Both the position numbers and the translations under genes were made by a program. The notes beneath the pieces were generated by a model. That model did not search any database. It saw nothing but the letters and a program-made list of their open reading frames with translations, and was not told the origin of the DNA. From Clytia hemisphaerica (Eukaryota > Cnidaria > Hydrozoa > Leptothecata > Clytiidae): a stretch of 64,000 nucleotides of DNA. The stretch lies in contig CACVBU010000402.1 of assembly GCA_902728285.1 (NCBI GenBank), positions 789,930-853,929 on the forward strand, read 5' to 3'. Below, piece after piece: positions 13,585 to 24,135 of the stretch (positions are counted from its first letter, which is position 1; each line of letters begins with the position of its first letter).

Positions 13585-13925
13585 TCATGTGGTATAGTGG
13601 TTATCATCCTTGACCTCCACCTGGGAGGCCCGAGTTCGATACCCACCGTGTGTCACTACGATTTACTTAGCAAGCGAATGGACTTCCGCTCGAGTAAACT
13701 GATGTTATGTGAGGGGAATTGGGTACCATTACTCTGATACAAGTGTATGGGTAGATAGATGAGACAGACGTGCCTTAGTTCCCTCCCAGTGTCGCTCGAC
13801 ACCATGGTTTGAGGGCTTGCGTCTGTCAAGCTGCAATGTTTCAGTGATTCTTACTCCTTCGGGCGTAGGACTCATCCTAAAGGCACTCGGAGAACTCATC
13901 CATCTATCCATCTATCTATATACCT
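13585..13925 (+). mobile_element. tRNA-derived SINE (family 1) with ATCT tail
   Basis: The tRNA-like head carries an A-box (TGGTATAGTGGTTA) and a B-box-like GAGTTCGATACC 35 bp further on. It is followed by an unrelated body and a terminal CATCTATCCATCTATCTATA microsatellite. The anticodon arm does not fold as in a working tRNA. The head matches the minus-strand copy at 10010-10345. Confidence 0.75.
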
Positions 13926-14491
13926 TCATTGTTTGTAGCTAGCTAGCTTTGGTCAATCTTAATCTTTTCTTAAAGAAAGCTAGCTATGCAAATGTGATCG
14001 TGAATTTTGAATAAATGCTGAATGAATAGTTGCTGAAGCAAAGAAATTGCACGAGAAATCAAAAAAAGAAAGTAATAATTCGAAATTGCTTACACATTTT
14101 CTAATGACCACGGCAGAACCTTAAATGTAAAGCTCAATATAGCTGGAGAAATCAAGGTCTGCCTAGAAATCAAATAGATTTGAAACTCCTAAAAAAATCC
14201 AAACATCTTACCATAAACATGTTAAAATTCAAATGAGAACTATCTCCAAGATGCACAAGCCCATATATAATACTGGTACCGCTGGTAGTTTTGCAGAAAA
14301 ACATCTCATTAAAAGAACAAGAGGTATTACAAATTAGTTGCAATTAAAGACTAATTGGACTGTATCAATTTGTGATCTCTTTTTAATATTGTTTTATAAG
14401 AGTAAGTAGATGACCAATTATGGGCATCTCCGACATCTAAACTGATTCAGTTGACTCTCTCTAATTCGAATCTCTATTATTCGAACTAAAA

Positions 14492-14731
14492 TACACGTTT
14501 TTTTATAAGAACAAAACTATATAAGAACATAAGGCTTCAATGCTCGAAATTTTAAGAACAAGTACAAAGTACATTTTAAGACACCTAATTTCTTAAGAAA
14601 ATGGAGAAATTTACTCAAAATATAGCAAAAATAAGAACATGTTGAGAACATTTTTAAGCTTAAAGCTCAAAAATTTAAGAACATCCGGAGGCTTCAAAAA
14701 TGTTGCATGTTCTTATAAAAAAGAGCCTGTA
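14492..14731 (-). mobile_element. TAAGAAC-family MITE, copy 3
   Basis: It begins TACACGTTTTTTTATAAGAA and ends TTCTTATAAAAAAGAGCCTG. It is inserted next to a pogo/Tigger-like end (GTTGACTCTCTCTAATTCGAA at 14450-14470). The internal motif TAAGAACA is repeated. Confidence 0.75.
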
Positions 14732-14995
14732 TCGGTCCCCTCAGCAGGAGAGTTGTTTAAGTTATACTCTCTGTAAAACTTTGAAAATGATAACAAAAAT
14801 TAAACAGTATTGGAACAACTCACAGCCATGAATAAATATCACGTGTTATAACAATTGTGCTTACAGACCTGGCAGGTACAATCATGGACAGAGGTTTTTT
14901 GAGAAAAACACTAGAAGTGACTTTAGAAATTTAGAAAAAAGACCCCCCCCCCCCAACTGCAATGTTCAGTGTTTACGGCTGCCCCACCGTTCATT

Positions 14996-15208
14996 GAACA
15001 TTACCGAGTTTATGTATGTGTGTTTTTCAGCGACGGAGGCGGTAAAGTTTTAATTAGACTAGATCCTGACTGACTGAGGACGACGGTAAATCAGCACTTA
15101 TATCGTCCTCGATCTTGCGGGTCAAAACTGCAGGCTATTCCAAATCGCTTCAGTCACTTTACCGTCCACAAAAGTGCAAATATATAAACTCGCTATTGCA
15201 AATGGGGG
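14996..15208 (+). repeat. Hairpin MITE, ~210 bp, copy 1
   Basis: Inverted ends TACCGAGTTTATGTATGTG and ATATATAAACTCGCTATTG enclose internal inverted segments GACGGTAAA and TTTACCGTC. A second copy lies at 37020-37228. Confidence 0.7.
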
Positions 15209-15244
15209 AGGGGTGAAATAGATGGGAATTACCTTTTTTCTCAT

Positions 15245-15625
15245 AATTTTTGTCTATTATCGGCGATCCAAAAAATATCTGCAATCTGATTGGTTAAAAA
15301 GAGTCCAATATATCTTGTATTTTACATGTAAAAATATAAATTGACGAAAAGATGTTGTTGCATTGTAGCGGTAGCAGCAATCTAACGTCACTTTGCTACA
15401 AAATTGCCCTGCGCTTTTTTCCAACACAAAAAGTGCATTTTTTGGGTCACCGATAAACCAGTTATCAGACCTTCGCTCGTACAATATGGAAATATTTTAC
15501 TCGTTCCAGATTTTCCGTATATTTTCCTCGCCTAAAGGCTCGGAAAATATTGTGCGGAAAAATCTCGGAACTCGTAAAATATTTCTCATATTGTACTCGC
15601 AACTGTCCGATAACTATTACTTATT
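15245..15625 (+). repeat. ~380-bp dispersed repeat, copy A
   Basis: The block starts at GGCGATCCAAAAAATATCTG and runs through GGGTCACCGATAAACCAGTT to an internal palindrome around GGAAATATTTTAC / AAATATTTCTC. It ends at ACTGTCCGATAACTATTAC. The reverse complement of almost the whole block is found at 35880-36256. No coding capacity. Confidence 0.8.
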
Positions 15626-15784
15626 GTAGCTACCAAGATATGAGCAAAATAAACACCGAGTCAAATTTATATAACCGTTTTCAAAGTCTCAGGACGATCT
15701 TTTAAAGACATGAGTGATAGCACTTTTTAAGGAAAATGAAGCAATACAAAAGTAAGTACTTTTGCATGGTTTATAATTACCCTA

Positions 15785-15886
15785 ATCAAAGCTAATTTAG
15801 ATATTAATCAAGAACGTTGCGCAAAAATATTGAATATCAAAGCTAATTTAGATATTAATCAAGAACGTTGCGCAAAAATATTGAAT
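15785..15886 (+). repeat. Exact 51-bp tandem duplication
   Basis: The 51 bases beginning ATCAAAGCTAATTTAGATAT are present twice in tandem with no mismatch. The length is 17 codons, and one frame stays open across both copies for ~80 codons, to the stop just after 16021. The frame has no recognisable domain and I do not call it a gene. Confidence 0.9.
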
Positions 15887-16079
15887 ATTGGCGATAATGC
15901 GAAGCCGATTATTTACGAAATTAATAAGCTGTTAAGTGCCTTAAAGTCGTTTAGCGTTTTAATAAAAACCGTTATCCTTTCAACCGCAAATTTGCTTTCA
16001 ATCGACGAATCGAACCGCTTATAACTAATACTTACAAATATCGCAAAAAGTACAATCTACTCTCACTCCAACAAAAATT

Positions 16080-16690
16080 TTCTAATTTGCTCGAATTACA
16101 GAGATTCGAATTATAGAAAGCATTTTTCGAGGGTCCCCCTTTGTATGGGGACTGGTAATAAGTTTGAATTATATGTTAAACAGTGAGAAAAATTCGACTA
16201 TTATATTATACTGATCAATAAACTTTGGAATTTATAATAGTTGAGAAACAACGGCGCGAAAACATAACGTCTCTTTACCAGTACAACTGGCATCATATGA
16301 GATCACATAATTATTTTTGGACTTGTACCGATAGTCTGGATCTAGAAGGGCCGCGACCCATACCGCTCTGTTTTTTAACCCTGCCCGTCAAGATTGGTAT
16401 TTTTGTTAGCTTGGGTGTGAACGCACATTTAAAATCAAGAAATATTTGAAAATTCAAAGGTACAGTGTGATGGCATTTAATGGATTAAGAAGAGAGGTAC
16501 TTACAAGGAATCATTTACACATTAGACTCTCGCTAATTCGAACTCCGACGGGGATGAATCTTACTTGTTCGAATTACAGAGAAATTCGGATTAAAGAAAG
16601 CATTTTCGAGCGGGTTTCCCTTTGACAAGGACTTGGATTAATTTCAAATTATTCTAAAAGGTAACAGAGTGATGGCATTTAGTAGATGTA
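16080..16690 (+). mobile_element. Two pogo/Tigger-like MITE fragments
   Basis: Copies at about 16080-16200 and 16519-16690 share TTAGACTCTCGCTAATTCGAA-type ends, GTTCGAATTACAGAGAAATTC, AAAGCATTTTCGAGGG and CCTTTGACAAGGACTTGG. The same series appears near 85-270, 23595, 41248 and 52478. The end sequence resembles TIRs of pogo/Tigger elements. No transposase frame is present. Confidence 0.65.
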
Positions 16691-17399
16691 CAAGCAATGA
16701 TTTATTTACATTCCTTGAAATAAGTTCAGTCCTATATTAAGACTTAGGAACGTTTGCTTGGTTAGAAAATATCCGCTATAAATACTAATCGCGGTTTTTT
16801 GAAAATAATCCACTAATGACTCACGCATCAGTTATTTTGTACTATTTATTACGCATGCTCTGTAATTAATTTACCCACTCTAATAAATTGGTTAGAGCTT
16901 GTATTATTTTTTCGATTAATTAATAACGAAAAGATGCTTAAAAGGGTCAATCAAAATACGTGAATGAATTTTTCCGATTACTAAAAAACCACCTGTATTG
17001 AACGTAAGAGCAAATTGGCCGGTAATTCATGTGGTTAGTTTTTCGAAAAGTTTAAAAGATGACCAATAGACTTATATTGATCGATTCGTGATATTCATGT
17101 CGTTAATTTTGATACGGAAACACCCAAAAAAGACCGGGTGTTTGCCACTAATTTTAAATTCAAACAATAAAACTAGTGACAAACAACCGAGCAATCTTCG
17201 TGGTTCGGTATAAAACATTACGTCATGAAGGCCACGGATTGCAAACTGGTGTGATTAATACGTTCCAAAAGTAACATCAGTTTTTGTGTTCATCTCATCC
17301 CATCTCAACATCATTCCATCATATTATTGTCCGAAAAAAAGACGTGTCCGCAAATGAGCCTGACAAGAACGAAAGCGGAAAAATGTTTCGAATGGTAAG

Positions 17400-17610
17400 C
17401 ATGGATGGAGCAATGTTCGAATCGGCAAGGCAGGCACTTGAAACCAAGTTTTCCCCGTTGCTCCTTCCCATGTTACGTTCAGTTCATAGAATATAACCGA
17501 GTCAGCTAGTCCTGGACTCCTTGAAAACAATCGAAAGACTATCTTCAAGTCCTAGATACCAGGACTGTCCATGTTAAATACCAACTCCATCTATCTAGCA
17601 ACATCCTTCA
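17400..17610 (+). mobile_element. SINE (family 2), 3' part
   Basis: The segment GAAAACAATCGAAAGACTAT, the later CAGGACTGTCCATGTTAAATA and a CTCCATCTATCTA tail match the better-preserved copies at 21560-21745 and 39803-40000. The tRNA-like head is not clear here. Confidence 0.6.
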
Positions 17611-18255
17611 AGCCATCAAACATTAAAAGCATTTGACTTTAGTTATGTTGGCCCAGCTTGAGAACTTAGGGGCGGTATAAGAGTCGCGTATAAGCCAACT
17701 TTACGTTACTTCGGATAAACACGAACAAGGGGATAATTTCTTCACAGTTTATGTTAAAAATCTTTTTCCGAAAAAAACAAAACACAAATTTCAATAGAAA
17801 CAAAATCTGACCGCCTATACCTTTATTTTTATGAGTACAAATTTTGAGCGAAAGTCGCGCCTACAAGGAGATCGGTATTTAAAGACTACCTCTGGGGGCG
17901 AGAAAAGAATTAATTCTTAAGTATAGCCCAAATAGATTTGTTACTTCATTTTTTATGTCTTAAAAACTTAAGCTCTCTTAAAACCACGATTTCGGCACGT
18001 AGTTGTAAGAAATGTCTCAATTTGAATGAAATTAGTATAAAAATACGAAGTCTTTGTATATAGCCTTCTCAAAGAAAGAAGACAAGAAAGAATTCGACAT
18101 TTACCAGACACCGTTTAAAGTATGACACAAACTCAAACCCAGGCCATTAATTCTAATAATGCTCACAAACATCCGTCGGTAAAATCTTGTGCAAGTAGCT
18201 AGAGATTGAGTACGAAAATGTTGAAAGGGAACTCATATACATAAACCATTGCATC

Positions 18256-18355
18256 CCCGCTGGTACACAACGTTATTTCAACGTTCATCTAACGCTATAT
18301 GGAAGTTATGATCATTAAATAAACGTTGAAACAATGTTGTGTGCCATCTGGGATG
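18256..18355. repeat. AACGTT palindromic element, copy 2
   Basis: Ends GCTGGTACACAACGTT and AACAATGTTGTGTGCC enclose several AACGTT-like boxes at ~11-bp spacing. More diverged than the copy at 23284. Confidence 0.8.
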
Positions 18356-18545
18356 GTAAAGACAGGTTACTAGCCCGGTTATCAAGATTCTCCCGTTATT
18401 TGAAAGTAATGCTTAAAACCACCGTAAACTTACACCTAGAACTCATTTTTAGCATTTGTGAGGTAAGGAATTCAAAGGTGGAAAGGGATAAAATCTACTG
18501 ATTAGGGGTCGTAAAAGCCTTTTAAATTTCGGTAATTTACTCTTA

Positions 18546-18801
18546 GGCACCTAATAGGGGCTGGAATAAGCAGGGGGGGGGGGTTGGAAAAAAATCTCAA
18601 AGCTTAATAAGCGGGGGGGGGGGATAAAAATGTCTTGGGCGGAAAAAAAATTTAAAGGAGGCTAATACAGTAGAATTAGGACAAAAGAGGGAACTTTCAA
18701 AAACATTTTCCAAAAAATTGATAAGCGGGGGAGTTGGAATAAGAATATCTTGGGTGGACAATTTTCGAAAAATTAATTAGCGGGGGGACGGCTATTAGGT
18801 A
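18546..18801. mobile_element. G-tract MITE with CACCTAATAG ends
   Basis: Inverted ends GGCACCTAATAG and CTATTAGGTACCC enclose iterated blocks of AATAAGC followed by 8-12 G. The block GAATAAGCAGGGGGG is shared with the left end of the large intronic element at 27725, so the two may be relatives. Confidence 0.65.
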
Positions 18802-19114
18802 CCCGAAACTTCTTGGTTACATATTTTTTCCATGCGACAGATCCCCATTGGTCCAAATGTACCTCATGTGACTGAGGGCGTGTCAAAACCTATCCTAACC
18901 TTATCCTCACATGATTCAACATTTACAACAAGGGTTACCATAACTACTTGCGACACAAAGCCCTGGGTGCACAGGGAAGGTTTGGCATTGTTTTCACAAC
19001 GTAACCGCCTCATTCGAAACCACTGTGATTTCCTTTACATAATGTCGATTGGTTGGGCTGGACTAATACCCCCGCTATCATATCATGCACTTATGATAAT
19101 ATCAATATTTTTAG

Positions 19115-19360
19115 TGTACACGGTTTTTTTTTAAATAACGTCCAAAATTCCTGAAAACTCCATATCTTATTTTTTGAGTTTTAAATGTTCTTGAAATGTT
19201 CTTAATTTCAACATTTTGTGAGTATCTTTGTGCAATTTTCTAAGAAATTAGGCGTCTTAGAGCCGTAAAGCCTTAAGCCTTATGTTCTCAACTTGTTCAT
19301 GATACCTTAATCATCGAGATGTTCTTATATAGTATAGTTTGTTCTTATAAAGGACATGTA
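19115..19360 (+). mobile_element. TAAGAAC-family MITE, copy 4
   Basis: It starts TACACGGTTTTTTTTTAAATA and ends TTGTTCTTATAAAGGACATG. Internal order matches copies 1 and 2 (TTTTTTGAGTTTTAAATGTTC, GCCTTATGTTCT). Confidence 0.7.
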
Positions 19361-20714
19361 ACCAAGCAAAATGTCCGAATGTGTCTTTGCGGATTAGAGA
19401 CGGTTCTTTTTAGAGAAAGGGAAAAATAGTGTAATTTTGCGAATAGCCACCGTGGACCATTTAATCGCAAGGAAAATTTGGTTAAATTTTAACCAAAACG
19501 TGTCTAAAAAAAGAAAGTAATAAATATATGAAGACTGTATTGATTTGACATTTTAAAAAAGTCGTTAAAAAGTCATATAAAACCAAATACAATTTGCAAG
19601 GTGCCAAAGAGCTTTATCCTAATTTTGCCACAAGATGTTATAACGTAACTCCTGGATCCATACGCCACTACTGGGACAAATAAAAATTGAAATCTAATAA
19701 AGATGTTTTTCTTCAAAATTGTTTTTCTCACCCGTGAAAAAATACAAAATCAACATTTTTGACTTATTAGCGTAATTTTCCTCTGTGATCTTTTCGGACA
19801 AAGTTTCAACTTTGTTTTTCATATGTTCCCGTATTTGTTTTTTAAAAAGCCGAAGGGCAATTGGATTAATTAGTACAAAGTATTATGTTTGAATGATACC
19901 CTTTCATAAAACTCATTACGGATAGATTAGTTCAAATTGGGTTGTTTTTCTTCGAGCTTGCACACTCCACATTGTAACATCATGCATTAATCCGTCGGCA
20001 TCCCTCAACACGTAATGTAACAAGTTACTGAAATACAAAATCTAAACCTTGGGCTTTTCCAGAAAATGCTCGTACAAAATTCTCCACTATAGTGTCCAGG
20101 GGTATCGAAAAATATACGAAATTTGCCTTTGTTTGATTTCCCTCTGTTTGAGGGTAATTTTGAGTGTCCAGGGGGGGGGGGTCAACTCCATCCCCCTAAT
20201 ATTCAATTTTTTTTTGGAAAAACCTCGCTATCATTAGCTGGCAGCATAAAGGTAGAATTGAAACAAAACTTAGAAAATTGAGAATTACAATAAAGGGATT
20301 TACCTCTCTAATCTCAACCTCTAACCCCTTTACGCTATACCGCAAAGTCTTACAAAACTCTCTCCGTAATTAGAACCATTCTTAAACCCAAGCAAAACTC
20401 ACAGTTTCATGAATGTCAAAGCTGACCGTTTTACCTTTTAAACAAAATGGAAAGAATATCAATTACCGGACTGGCCGGTAACCCAAACTCCTTTTGTGGC
20501 CTATCCGGTAGTTCATTAGCGGGTTCGGCTGCCCAAAAAGCCAGTTAAGCTACTTGAAACGTTGTCATGAAAAAGTGTTTGATAAATGGGTTCATGGCCG
20601 TATGGGTTATCCGAGCAAAATATTGATCTTATCAATCCGCCAACACACCATTGACTTTGATGATCGAATTAGGGGAGATAGATAGACCTACAAGACTAGG
20701 TATTATATCAAAAA

Positions 20715-21012
20715 TCATTCCTTATGAGAAATGAACAAAGCTAAAACGCACGGAGAATATAATCTAGATAGAATAGAATAGTGACGATAATTTACGTGGA
20801 TAGGCCAGTAATCTATGACAACGATTGTTCTCACGGGTCCAACAGCTTGTCGGCTCGGCCATCTAAACGGGCTTTCGTTTGTTCTCACGGGAACAACGGG
20901 TTGTCGGCTCATCGATCTATGAACTGAACGGAACATTGGTAGGATCGGGGGATTTGAACTTTGAACACTAGATTGTGGCGTTAAAGTCTTTGGCTACTCA
21001 GTTATCGCTCCG
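20715..21012 (-). mobile_element. tRNA-derived SINE (family 2), internal duplication
   Basis: On the minus strand a tRNA-like head with a B-box-like GTTCAAATCCC is followed by CCAATGTTCCGTTCAGTTCA. A ~60-bp segment (GAGCCGACAA...GTTG...CCCGTGAGAACAA) then appears twice, ahead of the ATTACTGGCCTATCCACGTA 3' body and a short CTATT-rich tail. Confidence 0.65.
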
Positions 21013-21013
21013 A

Positions 21014-21108
21014 TCTACACAACATTGTTTCAACGTCCATATGACATTAATAACGTCCAAATAACGTTATATGAACGTTAGAACAACGCTGTGTGCCAGC
21101 TTAGGAGC
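21014..21108. repeat. AACGTT palindromic element, copy 3
   Basis: It begins ACACAACATTGTTTCAACGT and ends GAACAACGCTGTGTGCCAGC. It has the same ~11-bp phased boxes as the other copies, but many boxes have decayed to CGTCC or CATTA. Confidence 0.75.
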
Positions 21109-21357
21109 CCAGTATCTTTATAATATTTAAAGTAAGGGAAGAAATTGCAACATAAACTGATATCAAATGAGAAAATCTTTACCTTGCAAATGACAAGGCC
21201 AATAAACGACTGATTCTTATCTATGTCTATCGATTTTATTGATAACTCTGGCTAACATTCTCAAAGTCTCGTATATATATTCAAAATCTGTGTGTGATTA
21301 CAAAAGGTTTGTAAGGAGTTAGCCATTTTGGTAGCCAGTAGCGTAGACAGGAGGTGC

Positions 21358-21466
21358 GCAAAATTTGTGTAGGAGAGCACATTTTTATGATAATGTAATT
21401 ATTTAAAAATCTAACATAAAAAGATGATTACAGTATCATAAAAATCTGCTCTCCTACACAAATTAG
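21358..21466. repeat. Hairpin element, ~110 bp
   Basis: The arm AATTTGTGTAGGAGAGCA is matched by TGCTCTCCTACACAAATT, and the similarity continues inward through a TTTTTATGAT / ATCATAAAAA pair. A short AT-rich loop remains. Confidence 0.75.
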
Positions 21467-21559
21467 GAGAATAAAAACCCAAGTACAGACCGGTAACATG
21501 AATAAACAACGTTCTCCGTCATTGACCATTAACACTTCAAACGAACATGTGATCTTAAG

Positions 21560-21745
21560 GAGCGATGGTCAAGCGGGTTCGCAGTTTGAATCCACACTCC
21601 TTCCAATGTTCAGTTAATAGCTAGCCGAGCCAGCTTGCCGTGGACATGGGCCGAGAGAAAACGATCGAAAGACTGCCTAAAATTCCTCCATTACTGGGCT
21701 ATCCACATAAAATATCGACTCTATCCATCTATCTATCTAATAAAA
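21560..21745 (+). mobile_element. SINE (family 2)
   Basis: A weak tRNA-like head (GATGGTCAAGCGGGTTCGCA, GTTTGAATCC) is followed by GAAAACGATCGAAAGACTGC, TTACTGGGCTATCCACATAA, AATATCGACTC and a TATCCATCTATC tail. Confidence 0.7.
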
Positions 21746-21834
21746 GTTGTTGCCATTGAGGAGGGCCGAGACAGCCCTCACTTTAGAACTTTAGTGAGTA
21801 GTGAGTAAGTAAATTCATCTAGTGGCTGTCGGTG

Positions 21835-22040
21835 GAGTCGGGAGTCCGCCCCTTTTTCTTTTTGCGCTAGACCTGAAGGGCAAATGCTGAGGTGGAGCAC
21901 CAAACCTACTCTCATCTCCTAATAACTTACCGCCTAGATCAGATTACCGAATCTATGCTACTCAATGATTTGGCGGTAACAGGGGGTCGAACCAACAACC
22001 CTTAGATAGTAAGGAGAATGCTCTGCGGTTAATGTTGTAA
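21835..22040 (-). mobile_element. tRNA-derived SINE (family 3)
   Basis: On the minus strand GCAGAGCATTCTCCTTACTA leads to GGTTGTTGGTTCGACCCCC, a good B-box in a tRNA-like context. It is followed by the body TGTTACCGCC...GGTAATCTGATC and onward. One copy only in this window, so the family assignment is an inference. Confidence 0.5.
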
Positions 22041-23283
22041 TATATAGAGCTTTGGAGCGTTTAAAAATACCAAAGAATTCAAGAGCAAAACTTGTGATAT
22101 CAATAAAATATTATCTTTTTCACAAACTGCCACAGAATGCAAAATACCAGCAACAAAAAAAAACAACTTTGTCAAATTTTGAAACTATTGTCAGACGTCA
22201 AAAATTTCTAAACAGTTAAAAAGTTTAAAGTGAGCTAATGCTTTAAAACCACTTCCTACTTCAACAAAATCACAAGACAACTAACTATTCTATAATATAA
22301 ATGTTGTAATATATAGGACTTTAATACGAGAGGCTAAGAATGATTAAAACTTTAAAACAGCAAATCTGACAGGACAGCTTGAAATGACAACCATATAGAC
22401 ATTTTGTGAAACAATAAACAAAGACATTCATTATTTTTTATTCTCAAGATTCTTAGCCAATAATATGAAAGGATTTTTCATCTTCTAGCCTATCGGATTG
22501 GAATATTTGTCGATTCCCAGCCAATCAAACTCATCAAAATTAAAATTTAGCCCAATCAGATGACATGTTTTGCAGATTCCCAGCCAATCAGATGTAAGAG
22601 ATTTTAATCAATCGGGGACTCTGATTGGCTGATAGTAGTCTTTGATTGCGTAATCACAGACAGAGACATGCATCGAGCGATACATAGGTGGAGTAAATTT
22701 AATTCTGAAAGTCTTAATCCGAAAACGGAAATTCCCAATTAAGCAGAGTTGCAAAAAACACAAATCTAAAAACAGCATATTTAGAATGTAGAAAAACAAA
22801 CAACCTTGCTGACTTAGAAAAACAAATACACCCTTTGAGTTAAGCCCTTTCATAATGAATGGATTAACAACCTTTTAATGATAGATAATTCCAATTAACG
22901 GTTGAATCTCTTCTTCTAAATATGATATGGTATTACTCCATTTTCAAGCGAAGGTCTTATTCTCCACACTGACCTTTATACATCCCTGGACCAAGCTATA
23001 TCTGCCATCTTTGATCGAATGTTTTTTTTTGAATTGGTACCTGTAAAGAAGCCATTACAGTGTTAACATTTAACGGCGCTATATCATCAAAAGTTTTCGA
23101 GGGAAAGTAGATCTAGGGCTCTCTATGCATTTACACCGCTATTGAGTAGTACCGCCATTAGGGTACCACTTTTAAAAAAACTCCGATCAAAGATTTTGCA
23201 TGGCTGGGATTGAGAAACTTGGTCCAGGATATATAAAGGTCAATGATTCTCCACAGAAAATCGCCGCCCTTTTGAATTCTACT

Positions 23284-23388
23284 ACCTCCCCAGCTGGCAC
23301 ACAACGTTGTTTCAACGTTAATCTAACGTTAAATGGACGTTGCGGACGTTAGATAAACGTTGAAACAACGTTGTGTGCCAGCTGGGTC
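23284..23388. repeat. AACGTT palindromic element, copy 4 (best preserved)
   Basis: An almost perfect palindrome of ~105 bp. The left end CCAGCTGGCACACAACGTTG is mirrored by CAACGTTGTGTGCCAGCTGG on the right. Inside, AACGTT or ACGTT recurs seven times at 9-12 bp steps, close to one helical turn. Nothing is coded. Confidence 0.9.
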
Positions 23389-23594
23389 GACATCATAACG
23401 TGACAAGGGCAATTTTCATAAAAACAGGCATTTTGTTTTAAAGCATTCCGATCCAAAGTTATATTTAGAAGGTGAGAAAACACTTACAGCTTAGCCCAAT
23501 TATATGCGAATCATCTGTATTTCTGAACATTCAAAAGCAGTCGTTCTTTTTGGTTCGGAAATTTAACCCAATGTAATGGCAGTCCGAAAAAATA

Positions 23595-23760
23595 CAGTAG
23601 ACTCTCGCTTATCCAAATCTCCAATATTCGAATCTTTCTATGATTCAGACTAATTCCCAGTCCTCGTCAAGGAGAAATACTTACCGTAATTCGAATCTTT
23701 CTGTAATTCGAAAAAAAAAATATTTCCGGTTTGAGTTCGAATTTGCGAGAGAGCTAAACA
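23595..23760 (-). mobile_element. pogo/Tigger-like MITE
   Basis: The element starts directly after a TA with CAGTAGACTCTCGCTTATCC and ends with GTTCGAATTTGCGAGAGAGC. Inside are CGAATCTTTCTATGATTC, CCAGTCCTCGTCAAGGAG and CGAATCTTTCTGTAATTCG, shared with the copies near 16080-16690, 41248 and 52478. Ends and TA target fit the pogo/Tigger group. No transposase. Confidence 0.7.
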
Positions 23761-23939
23761 CCTAAATCATCTACTGTGCTTTGTTTTGACAGCTCATGAA
23801 TATTTAATTCAGTTCTTATAGTAAGCGCTTACATGACCTGTGCACTGATCAAAACAAAGCCGAAATTAGAGTGGGTTGTAAGAGTTCTTACTGATTCATA
23901 TAATTCAATAATTGATGTTTCATGGTACTTTTGAACTTA

Positions 23940-24135
23940 TGATTGAAGGTTACCGAGGGTATAGAATACTGGAATACTAATATCTCTTTTGATGAAATAC
24001 CGGCGATCCGACCAAAAAGGTTCTCTAATCAGTAAGCAGCATGAATCCGTTAGTAGATTCTAGCAGCCTAAGAATACCGGTAATTTTTCCCTCAAATACC
24101 AGAATACCGGCTAATACCAGATTCTGGAAGCCCCC
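23940..24135. repeat. Cluster of AATACCGG/GAATACTGG motifs
   Basis: The words GAATACTGG, AAATACCGG, GAATACCGG, AATACCAG and related forms repeat about eight times, ending in GAAGCCCCCGTCA. A similar cluster ending AAAGCCCTCCCCC lies at 37828-37990. Confidence 0.55.
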
